From the NCBI GenBank assembly GCA_945788325.1, contig CALZLL010000009.1, forward strand, positions 1-20,152: DNA of 20,152 nt. The letters are read 5' to 3'. The notes under the pieces were generated by a model. That model saw only the letters and a program-made list of their open reading frames with translations, was not told the origin of the DNA and made no database searches. Position numbers and translations under genes: made by a program. Below, one piece after another: positions 14,696 through 20,152 of the stretch. Within the stretch, counting starts at the first letter, position 1. Every line of letters begins with the position of its first letter. This DNA is from an uncultured Clostridium sp. GTDB lineage: Bacteria; Bacillota_I; Bacilli_A; RF39; UBA660.

Positions 14696-15556
14696 ATGAT
14701 GAAGAAAAATAGTATCAAATTTTATGATTTTGAAAAAACAGAATTTTTATTTGAAAGTGATGCTGAAAAAGTTGCCATCAAAGAGGCTTCTAAACCAAAG
14801 AAAAGGACTTATAAAAAAATCATCGCTAACTCATTTATAATTTCATTTTTTCTGATAATTGGTTTTTACGTAGCTAGTAATTACGTAACTAATGAAACAG
14901 ATAAATTAAAAGCCGCCATAAATAATAGTGAAAATTTCGAAAAAATTAATGAAAAAATGAATGCTTCAAGCGATAAATTAGAAGTTGTAAATAACAATTA
15001 TAATAGAAAGTATGAAGTAATAATAAATAAAGCAAATCCTATCAGTAAAACAGATTTAGTAAAATATAAAATAGTTGATGTAATGGATAATACTATATCA
15101 AACATTAAATTAGAAGAAGAAACTTATAATAACTATTTAAGACTTAAAGATAATCTTTTAGAAAGAGGTTATTATATAAACATAAGAAGTGGTTATAGAA
15201 CCTTTGAAGAATCAGAAAAAATATATAACTCATACGTTACTAAATATGGATTAGAATATGCCCAAAAATACGTAGCAACACCGGGAGTATCAGAACATAA
15301 TGCTGGAATAGCATTTGATTTTATAATATCAACCAATAAAAACGCCATTCAAACAAATTACGAAAGTGATGAATATTTTTACTTAGAAAACATTGCTTAT
15401 CTATATGGCTTTATAATAAGGTATCCAAAAGATAAAGAAACCATAACCGGTTACAGCTATGAACCATGGCATTTAAGGTACGTTGGAAAAGATCTTGCTA
15501 AGTATTTAAAGAAAAACAATTTAACATTAGAAGAATATTATGAAACAGGAGAATAA
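14696..15556 (+). CDS. Membrane-anchored D-alanyl-D-alanine carboxypeptidase, M15 (VanY/DdcY) family
   Basis: Zinc peptidase that trims the terminal D-Ala from peptidoglycan stem peptides; 286 aa. Residues 1-40 are cytoplasmic and basic, 42-62 form one membrane anchor (type II), 65-115 are a helical stalk, and the catalytic domain follows: IRSGYRTFEESEKIY, the zinc motif SEHNAGIAFD (His201, Asp208) and GYSYEPWHLRYVG (Glu256, His259). All zinc and catalytic residues are present. Two adjacent ATGs exist; the second, 7 nt after GAGAGG, is as plausible as the first. There is no vanR/S/A/H/X context, so a housekeeping wall role is more likely than glycopeptide resistance. Its presence shows the cell has a peptidoglycan wall. 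Confidence 0.9.
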   Translation: MMKKNSIKFYDFEKTEFLFESDAEKVAIKEASKPKKRTYKKIIANSFIISFFLIIGFYVASNYVTNETDKLKAAINNSENFEKINEKMNASSDKLEVVNNNYNRKYEVIINKANPISKTDLVKYKIVDVMDNTISNIKLEEETYNNYLRLKDNLLERGYYINIRSGYRTFEESEKIYNSYVTKYGLEYAQKYVATPGVSEHNAGIAFDFIISTNKNAIQTNYESDEYFYLENIAYLYGFIIRYPKDKETITGYSYEPWHLRYVGKDLAKYLKKNNLTLEEYYETGE

Positions 15557-15582
15557 ATAAATTATTCCCCTGTTATTTTTTT
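15544..15582. terminator. Terminator between convergent carboxypeptidase and PrsW-like genes
   Basis: AACAGG-A-GAATAA pairs with TTATTC-C-CCTGTT (one internal mismatch, 5-nt loop), followed on the plus strand by ATTTTTTT. The U-tract on the minus strand is weaker. Confidence 0.75.
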
Positions 15583-16293
15583 AGTTTTTAATGAAGTTTG
15601 TTTTATTTTGAAATATGAAGAAATATATAAATAAGTAATTAAAATAGTTACCATTAATAAAGATACTTTGCTTGATAAAAATAATAAACTATCAAACGTT
15701 CCATGTACCAAAATAGGGATCAAAAGACTTAAAAATAAAGTTTTTTTACCTTTATGTTTCCAACCCCTTAATTCATACTTCTTAGCATACCCCATATAAT
15801 ATCCTGATATTATTCCAAAAAAAGCATGAGCAGGCACGGTTATTAATCCTCTTTGAAAAGCTAATAAAAAGCCCCCATCATTAGATAATACCGCTATTAT
15901 ATTTTCTATGGTAGCAAATCCTAATGATATAAACGTACAATATACTATAGAATCATAAGCATAATTAAAATTCTTATTACGCCAGCAAATAAAATAAGTA
16001 AATATCCATTTAACAAGTTCTTCTGATAAAGCAACAATTATAAATGACCTAAATAAAATATTAGTTACTCCATTATTAGTTGTAAAAGAAAAAATTCTCT
16101 CAGCGTACACTTCTAAAAACAAAGCTACTCCTACCGATAACATTCCAAATAAGAATAATTTTAAAAGCAACGAAAAAGGTTCTTTTTCAACTATATCTTT
16201 TTTATACACAATTATTCCAATAATAATAGATGGTATCATAGCAAGTAAAATAAGTAGATCAGTTTTTCCAAAATCAATTATAGAGTTAATCAT
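15562..16293 (-). CDS. PrsW-family intramembrane glutamic protease
   Basis: Polytopic membrane protein of 243 aa with about seven hydrophobic helices. The family motifs are in order: ALSEELVKW (Glu91, Glu92), GFATIENI (Glu130), VPAHAFFG (His156) and HGTFD (His197, Asp201). PrsW in Bacillus subtilis makes the first cut in the anti-sigma factor RsiW. Related PrsW-like proteins have many other substrates, and no anti-sigma factor gene lies in this window. Ribosome site AGGTGAT precedes the ATG by 3 nt after the T, the same arrangement as many genes here. Length is normal. Confidence 0.88.
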   Translation of the reverse strand: MINSIIDFGKTDLLILLAMIPSIIIGIIVYKKDIVEKEPFSLLLKLFLFGMLSVGVALFLEVYAERIFSFTTNNGVTNILFRSFIIVALSEELVKWIFTYFICWRNKNFNYAYDSIVYCTFISLGFATIENIIAVLSNDGGFLLAFQRGLITVPAHAFFGIISGYYMGYAKKYELRGWKHKGKKTLFLSLLIPILVHGTFDSLLFLSSKVSLLMVTILITYLYISSYFKIKQTSLKTKKITGE

Positions 16294-16363
16294 GTTATCA
16301 CCTAATATAATTTTATCAAAATTATATATATTTAATATTATTAAAAACTAATTTCAAAAAACT

Positions 16364-16879
16364 TTACACATTATTTTTACATAGTTCATCATATAAAGTT
16401 TGAAATATTTCTAAATGTCTTTTTTCATCAAGTATTATTCTATCTAGCATTTGTTTAATATATTTATCATTTATTATTTTTTTATGATGTTCATAAGTTT
16501 TAATCGCGGTTTTCTCTGAATATATATCCACTTTTAACATGTCTTTTAAACTAGTAGAATAATCAACATAATTAGCGTTCCACATAATACAATCCCCACG
16601 AGATGCTTCACAAGTTTTGTATACCGGTTCTTTACCCAATAGTTTTATTGTTTTACCCAACATTTCCAGGTGTTTCATTTCAACTATTGATATTTTTTCT
16701 AATATTTCAGAAAATTTCTCATTAGTATTAAACGTATTAAAATGTTGATATGAATACAAGAAAGAAGCCGTTGACTCGCTTACTCTTCCTGCATAATCTT
16801 CACTTAATATGTCTGCATAATAAGGATTTTTTTCTTCTACCTTAACTTCTGGATAAGGTATATCTAATTTTACTTTCAT
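16364..16879 (-). CDS. Ferritin-like diiron protein
   Basis: Four-helix bundle protein of 171 aa. The metal-binding pattern is complete: Glu35 in RVSESTASF, Glu67-x-x-His70 in VEMKHLEML, Glu122 in YSEKTAIKTYEHH, and Glu152-x-x-His155 in DEKRHLEIF. The N-terminal leader YPEVKVEEKNPYYADILSED is typical of a Bacillota subgroup annotated only as 'ferritin family' or rubrerythrin-like. A CEASRGDC insert (Cys90, Cys97) lies between the helix pairs; there is no C-terminal rubredoxin. Likely role: peroxide or oxygen detoxification or iron handling. Ribosome site TTGGTGAT supports the start. The upstream DNA to 16964 is extremely AT-rich, with several possible -10 boxes. No terminator hairpin is seen after the stop. 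Confidence 0.8.
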   Translation of the reverse strand: MKVKLDIPYPEVKVEEKNPYYADILSEDYAGRVSESTASFLYSYQHFNTFNTNEKFSEILEKISIVEMKHLEMLGKTIKLLGKEPVYKTCEASRGDCIMWNANYVDYSTSLKDMLKVDIYSEKTAIKTYEHHKKIINDKYIKQMLDRIILDEKRHLEIFQTLYDELCKNNV

Positions 16880-16964
16880 TATATCACCAATTAAATATAT
16901 TCATATAAATATAATAAAATAACATATAATTATGTATAAAATATAAATACATAGTAATAAATTG

Positions 16965-16994
16965 TTGTAAAAATATTACTTTTTATGTTATAAT
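16965..16994 (+). promoter_or_regulatory. Promoter of tRNA-Trp
   Basis: TTGTAA at 16965-16970, an 18-bp spacer and TATAAT at 16989-16994 with TG at the extended position. The tRNA begins 15 nt after the -10. Confidence 0.8.
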
Positions 16995-17009
16995 TTATTT
17001 GTTCCATTT

Positions 17010-17083
17010 AGGGGATTAGTTAAATGGTATAATAATGGTCTCCAAAACCACTGTTGGGAGTTCGATTCTCTCATCCCCTGCCA
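17010..17083 (+). tRNA. tRNA-Trp (anticodon CCA)
   Basis: A 74-nt cloverleaf. The acceptor AGGGGAT pairs with ATCCCCT, followed by discriminator G and an encoded CCA. The D-stem is GTTA/TAAT with GG in the loop. The anticodon loop is CTCCAAA with CCA at 34-36 (17042-17044), the T-arm GGGAG/CTCTC with loop TTCGATT. The anticodon stem has four good pairs and one weak closing A-C. It reads UGG only. The first 58 nt recur in inverted orientation at 18355-18412. Confidence 0.93.
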
Positions 17084-17098
17084 TTAAAGGAATTTAAG

Positions 17099-17120
17099 TA
17101 GCAGGTATGCTGCTTTTTTT
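17099..17120 (+). terminator. Terminator after tRNA-Trp
   Basis: AGCAG pairs with CTGCT around GTATG, followed by a T-run. Confidence 0.65.
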
Positions 17121-17139
17121 ATATTTATGCAGGTGATGA

Positions 17140-17216
17140 CTTTTAGCTAGACCCATCCCCTACTTTAGTAGTCCCTTGGACTAGTTAAAAGATTTTCTAT
17201 ATTTGTTTCTTTTAAC
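17140..17216 (+). promoter_or_regulatory. Structured leader before the recombinase gene, with competing hairpins
   Basis: CTTTTAGCTAG (17140-17150) can pair with CTAGTTAAAAG (17181-17191; one G-T pair). The same right arm's GTTAAAAG (17184-17191) can instead pair perfectly with CTTTTAAC (17209-17216). A third hairpin, TAGTCC-CTT-GGACTA (17169-17183), overlaps both. The structures exclude one another. They could be an attenuator-like RNA switch or, as DNA, arm-type binding sites for the recombinase (TAAAAG/CTTTTA repeated three times). No known riboswitch class was recognised. Confidence 0.45.
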
Positions 17217-17268
17217 GGTTGTTTTGCTCATATAAATTACAAAAATATTTATATTAAGGAGAATTTAT

Positions 17269-18291
17269 ATGACAGAACAAACTATTACTGAATTAACAAA
17301 CTTTTTTCAAAAATTTGCAAAGGAAGATGCAAAACAACCCATGCAAAGTAATCTACTTTTTGATGACGCAGTAAATTACTTTTTTACTAATATGACCGAG
17401 CGTGGATTGTCCCCAGAAACTATGAAGTTTTATAAGGCTAAACTAAGTTCATTCCGAAAGTTCTTAGTGCAAATCAAAAAGGTGCATTTCCTAGAAAATT
17501 TAACTTGCGAAGAAATAAAATACTATATTGAAAGTAAATACTCAAAACAAAAGACAAATACCTTCAATTGTCACGCTAGAGCACTAAGAACTTTCTTTAA
17601 CTATTTAGAACGAGATGGTTATTTAATAGCCAATCCCGCTCGCACAATTAAACCTAAAAAGGTAAAAAAAGAAAAAATAGATTACTTTACAATAGACCAA
17701 GTGCGAAAGTTAATCACATCGTTTGATTTGCGTTATAAATCAGAACTAAGAAATCTATTAATAGTTATGATACTGCTTGATACAAGAGTTCGTAATAGTG
17801 AACTTGTACGAATCAAACTAGAAGACATAAATAAACAAGAAAGAAGCATCTACATATATGCTACTAAAACAAATACCTTTCGCACGGTCTATTATTCAAA
17901 AGAAACCGAGAAGATATTAAATGTTTATAAGCGTGAAGTTTTAAAAGGAAGTGAAAAAGGACCACTATTCTTAAAATTTCACAGTCAGTTTAATGAACCT
18001 ATACCACAAGTTGGTATAACTGCCGAAATGGTTTATAGAATACTAAGTAGAAAAGCAGAAAAAGTATTTGATAAAAAAGTAAAAATGAATCCACATAAAT
18101 TTAGACATACTTTTGCAACCCATTTCGTCATTAATGGTGGTGATGCTTTTTCACTTCGTGATCTTTTGGGACACACCAATATCGAAACAACAAAAATATA
18201 CGTTGATATGTCACCAAAAGACCTTAAAACTAAACACGCTAAACATTCAATAATCTCAAATATAGAAAATAATAAACAAGCAGAAGATTAA
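17269..18291 (+). CDS. Tyrosine recombinase / phage-type integrase
   Basis: Site-specific recombinase of 340 aa. The N-terminal SAM-like core-binding domain spans about 30-130 (LSPETMKFYKAKLSSFRKFL). The catalytic domain holds the full residue set: Arg175 in DTRVRNSEL, Lys200 in YATKTN, His276 and Arg279 in PHKFRHTFATHF, His302 in LLGHTNIETTKIY, and the nucleophile Tyr311. It resembles XerC/D-type and ICE/phage integrases. Start: TTAAGGAG 8 nt before the ATG. Its codon use differs from the neighbours, with many CGN arginine codons (CGT, CGA, CGC) and fewer AT-only codons, so it was probably acquired. It lies just downstream of tRNA-Trp, a common integration target, and is bracketed by inverted copies of the tRNA's first 58 nt. 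No excisionase or other phage gene is visible next to it. Confidence 0.92.
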   Translation: MTEQTITELTNFFQKFAKEDAKQPMQSNLLFDDAVNYFFTNMTERGLSPETMKFYKAKLSSFRKFLVQIKKVHFLENLTCEEIKYYIESKYSKQKTNTFNCHARALRTFFNYLERDGYLIANPARTIKPKKVKKEKIDYFTIDQVRKLITSFDLRYKSELRNLLIVMILLDTRVRNSELVRIKLEDINKQERSIYIYATKTNTFRTVYYSKETEKILNVYKREVLKGSEKGPLFLKFHSQFNEPIPQVGITAEMVYRILSRKAEKVFDKKVKMNPHKFRHTFATHFVINGGDAFSLRDLLGHTNIETTKIYVDMSPKDLKTKHAKHSIISNIENNKQAED

Positions 18292-18299
18292 GGAATATA

Positions 18300-18333
18300 A
18301 AAGACCCAAAGCACTTGCTTTGAGTCTTTTCTT
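18300..18333 (+). terminator. Terminator of the recombinase gene
   Basis: AAAGACCCAAAGCA pairs with TGCTTTGAGTCTTT (one mismatch) around a tiny loop, followed by TTCTTATCTTTT. Confidence 0.85.
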
Positions 18334-18354
18334 ATCTTTTAATAATACTTGTTT

Positions 18355-18412
18355 AATCGAACACACAACATAGGTTTTAGAGACCATTATTATACCATTT
18401 AACTAATCCCCT
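18355..18412 (-). repeat. Inverted partial copy of tRNA-Trp (first 58 nt)
   Basis: Reading the minus strand from 18412, 53 of 58 nt match tRNA-Trp from its first base through the T-loop TTCGATT, without gaps. The first 33 nt are identical. Mismatches fall in the anticodon (C35 to T, giving CTA), the 3' side of the anticodon stem, and the T-stem. After the T-loop the similarity ends, so there is no T-stem partner and no acceptor 3' strand. It cannot fold as a working tRNA and has no good promoter. Together with 17010-17067 it forms an inverted repeat around the recombinase gene. Confidence 0.85.
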
Positions 18413-18721
18413 GTATGTTTTCAATACAGAATAAATAAAGTTTTTAGTTTAGGTGTCCATGTAATTTGGAGTTGAAATACCAATTTCCATAAACCCTTAA
18501 CCATTAGTATAATAACTTCTCATATATAAATTACACTCTCATTTTACAAAAATTTTTATCATTAATCAATACATATTTTGAAAATGAGCGGCGAAATTTC
18601 AAAATCGCAGGCTTCGCCCGAAAGCGGTAGTTTCTTCATAGTTTTTCTTTTTAAAAAGTATTAGTAAATAATCTTAAAAATCAAAAGTCAGAAACGAAAT
18701 AGGTGTGGGGAAAGCGGTATT
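18413..18721. other. Non-coding stretch with a GC-rich islet
   Basis: No gene is seen here. 18413-18585 is AT-rich, with a diverged copy (CTCATATATAAATTACA, 18519-18535) of a segment before the recombinase gene (CTCATATAAATTACA, 17227-17241). 18588-18630 is abruptly GC-rich for this genome and contains a GGCTTCGCC hairpin (18610-18618). GAAAGCGGTA occurs at 18620-18629 and again exactly 90 bp later at 18710-18719, the second copy adjoining the stop of the next gene. A scar or end of a mobile element is the likeliest explanation. Confidence 0.5.
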
Positions 18722-19381
18722 TTAATATATAGAATTTATATAATTTATTATATATTCACAGCACAAATCAAACTGTTTATCTAGCTCTTTTTTTGTAGTT
18801 AGTTTATATCTAGATAGATTTATTTTTTTAAATATGTTTAAATTATCAATATCATTATTAGCATCTATTATGTATTGCTTCAAATATTCTTTATCATACT
18901 TTGCAACATCTAAATCAACAACGTTATCTAAACATTTAAAATCTTTAAATTTAACAACATACCCGTTATTTAATAACCACTTATCATATAAACCAAATTC
19001 TCTTTGTTTATAATATTTAACTTTACTAGGTTCTAATAATTTGTCCTTATTTTTAAAATGCAAGCCAATATCATTACCATTTTCATCATAAATAAAAAAG
19101 TTAGTAAAAGCAAATGTATTGTAAAACTTATCTGTTAAAACATGAATTAAATAACCAATAATAACAGGATTATTCAGCTTATCTTTGTTATGTTTTACAA
19201 ATAAATCAGGATTAGCAGTTCCTTCTACTCCTAATTTTCCATTTTGATAGTGACTCATTGTATGATTTCTACCAATGCATAAATCAGGCATAACACTTCC
19301 TAACATTATACTATCTAAATCCATTTTTAATTTTTCATTAACTTTCTTAGCTATTGCTAAATGTATCTTATGAGAAGGCAT
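18722..19381 (-). CDS. Zinc-dependent phospholipase C-like hydrolase
   Basis: Protein of 219 aa resembling the zinc-dependent phospholipase C / S1-P1 nuclease fold family: N-terminal MPSHKIHLAIAKKV (His4, His7), MLGSVMPDL (Asp33), NHTMSHY (His40, His44) and GYLIHVLTDKFYN (His80, Asp84). These His and Asp residues are the likely metal ligands. Unlike secreted phospholipase C, there is no signal peptide, so it should act in the cytoplasm. The ATG at 19381 overlaps the upstream stop as TAATG, so the pair is translationally coupled. An open frame 14 codons longer lies inside the upstream gene and lacks support. Substrate unknown: phospholipid, nucleic acid or nucleotide are all possible. Confidence 0.65.
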   Translation of the reverse strand: MPSHKIHLAIAKKVNEKLKMDLDSIMLGSVMPDLCIGRNHTMSHYQNGKLGVEGTANPDLFVKHNKDKLNNPVIIGYLIHVLTDKFYNTFAFTNFFIYDENGNDIGLHFKNKDKLLEPSKVKYYKQREFGLYDKWLLNNGYVVKFKDFKCLDNVVDLDVAKYDKEYLKQYIIDANNDIDNLNIFKKINLSRYKLTTKKELDKQFDLCCEYIINYINSIY

Positions 19382-20152
19382 TATTCTACAATTACCTTTC
19401 CCTCTAAATTGCAAATATAACAATTAGGAAGTATTTTTTTTATCCTTTTTAACATTGCATCATCCATTTCATACTTTCGACCAACTAATATACCCTCTAT
19501 AAAACAAGATGGTAATCCAAAGATAATTGCACTTTCTCTATCAGTAAAGAAATCATCCTTTTCTTTTCTTTCAGTTAAAAATCTTTCATAAAACCACTCG
19601 TTAACAAATGGTTTCACATTCAAATCACTTAATTCATTATTTAATATATCACCTTTTAATAGTTTTTTAACATATAAATTATTACCGTTAAATATAATTC
19701 CAATTTGTACATTTTCTTGCTGATAACTAGGCATAAATCTCGCTTCCTTAGTTTGTTCCATAGACCATATAAAGTAATCATTTCTATTTACTATATTGGC
19801 AATATCTTTCATATTGCTATAGGGTATAACTTTTGTTTCTTTTAAATCATTTTCTTTAAACATAATAGTTGCACCACTATAAAAATTGATATAATCTTTT
19901 AACAAATAGTCCTTTTGTAAATTCCAAACACCTACCGTTAGTGGATATTTAGAACTTCTACCTTCAACTACTAAATCACATATCAAACCTTCTTTAGTTA
20001 TTTTTTCTAATCCTTCAATGTTTTTGTAAGTCCCATGAAGAAGAGTACCTTTTTCTAACTTAACTAAATCCCCTATCTTATAACTACTTGTTTTAGGTTT
20101 ATAATTATTTACGGCATCATAATATCTTTCTATTTGCTTTAATAATAGTTTT
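19381..20152 (-). CDS. Possible ADP-ribosyltransferase-like protein, N-terminus beyond the window
   Basis: The frame is open to the right edge with no ATG, so the start lies outside; 256 residues are visible. A TTG at 19986 is only an internal codon: similarity-looking sequence continues upstream (YKIGDLVKLEKGTLLHGTYK). The segment LLHGTYKNIEGLEKITKEGL resembles the first motif of ADP-ribosyltransferase-fold proteins (His-Gly-Thr followed by an I/L-x-x-x-G-L helix). Further conserved-looking parts are VGVWNLQKDYLLKDYINFYSG, FIWSMEQTKEARFMPSY and FGLPSCFIEGILVGRKYE (Glu in FIEGI could be the ART glutamate). No membrane segment. Coupled by TAATG overlap to the zinc hydrolase gene. The fold call is inference from a short motif and could be wrong. 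Confidence 0.4.
   Translation of the reverse strand, partial: KLLLKQIERYYDAVNNYKPKTSSYKIGDLVKLEKGTLLHGTYKNIEGLEKITKEGLICDLVVEGRSSKYPLTVGVWNLQKDYLLKDYINFYSGATIMFKENDLKETKVIPYSNMKDIANIVNRNDYFIWSMEQTKEARFMPSYQQENVQIGIIFNGNNLYVKKLLKGDILNNELSDLNVKPFVNEWFYERFLTERKEKDDFFTDRESAIIFGLPSCFIEGILVGRKYEMDDAMLKRIKKILPNCYICNLEGKVIVE

Noticed and set aside
14696..15556. A vancomycin-resistance locus because of the VanY-type carboxypeptidase.
   Set aside because: No vanA/B ligase, vanH, vanX or two-component genes are nearby; M15 carboxypeptidases are common housekeeping enzymes.
17099..17268. A T-box riboswitch before the recombinase, prompted by the nearby tRNA and alternative hairpins.
   Set aside because: No T-box core sequence and no terminator/antiterminator pair with a U-tract was found; a recombinase is not a usual T-box target.
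18355..18412. A functional amber suppressor tRNA on the minus strand.
   Set aside because: The T-stem does not pair, the acceptor 3' strand and CCA are missing, the anticodon stem has mismatches and no good promoter is seen.
18588..18720. An origin of transfer.
   Set aside because: No recognised nic site, and no relaxase gene in the window; the hairpin and repeats alone are too little.
19381..19986. A complete 201-aa gene starting at TTG 19986.
   Set aside because: The frame stays open, with protein-like sequence, to the window edge, so the real start is beyond 20152.
1..20152. Use of the mycoplasma code (UGA = Trp), suggested by the scarcity of TGA stops.
   Set aside because: All conserved proteins are full length with Trp as TGG and no in-frame TGA, and the only complete tRNA-Trp has anticodon CCA.

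Overview
The window comes from a very AT-rich, low-GC Bacillota-type bacterium, most likely an uncultured Bacilli or Erysipelotrichia-like gut lineage close to the Mollicutes. The evidence is as follows. A CIRCE heat-shock operator overlaps a sigma-A promoter in front of clpB. Ribosome binding sites read AGGAGG or GGTGAT. ClpB has lost its N-domain. An M15 peptidoglycan carboxypeptidase implies that a cell wall is still present. Trp is written TGG and all genes read through intact with the standard code, so this is not a UGA=Trp mycoplasma. Of 23 visible stop codons, 16 are TAA, 6 are TAG and only 1 is TGA.

Layout. 1-3936 holds housekeeping genes: the last codons of hpt, a convergent Y-family polymerase, a nucleotidyltransferase-like membrane-anchored protein, a tiny membrane protein, an unknown soluble protein and rsmI. 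3976-9284 is a run of leftward genes: a thioredoxin-CcdA fusion, a single-pass membrane protein started by TTG, a helical-repeat plus kinase-like protein, and clpB. 9403-12816 is accessory in flavour: a DinJ/YafQ toxin-antitoxin operon whose toxin has lost its middle, a DUF1016-type PDDEXK nuclease, an orphan VirD4-like coupling ATPase and a minimal AraC regulator. 12827-16879 returns to physiology: a polyprenyl diphosphate synthase and an MgtC-like protein divergently transcribed from a perfectly palindromic promoter, a VanY-type carboxypeptidase, a PrsW-type intramembrane protease and a ferritin-like diiron protein. 17010-20152 is an island edge. It holds tRNA-Trp, a tyrosine recombinase with foreign codon usage and a structured leader, an inverted copy of the first 58 nt of the same tRNA, a GC-rich islet, and a translationally coupled pair that runs off the right edge (a possible ADP-ribosyltransferase-like protein plus a zinc phospholipase C-like hydrolase).

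Most genes stand alone with their own promoter and hairpin terminator; several terminators are shared by convergent genes. Promoters repeatedly use an extended -10 reading TGTTATAAT. The likeliest places for undescribed biology are the island edge (recombinase with inverted tRNA copy, and the coupled pair beyond it) and the kinase-like protein next to clpB. No CRISPR array, rRNA or transposase was seen.
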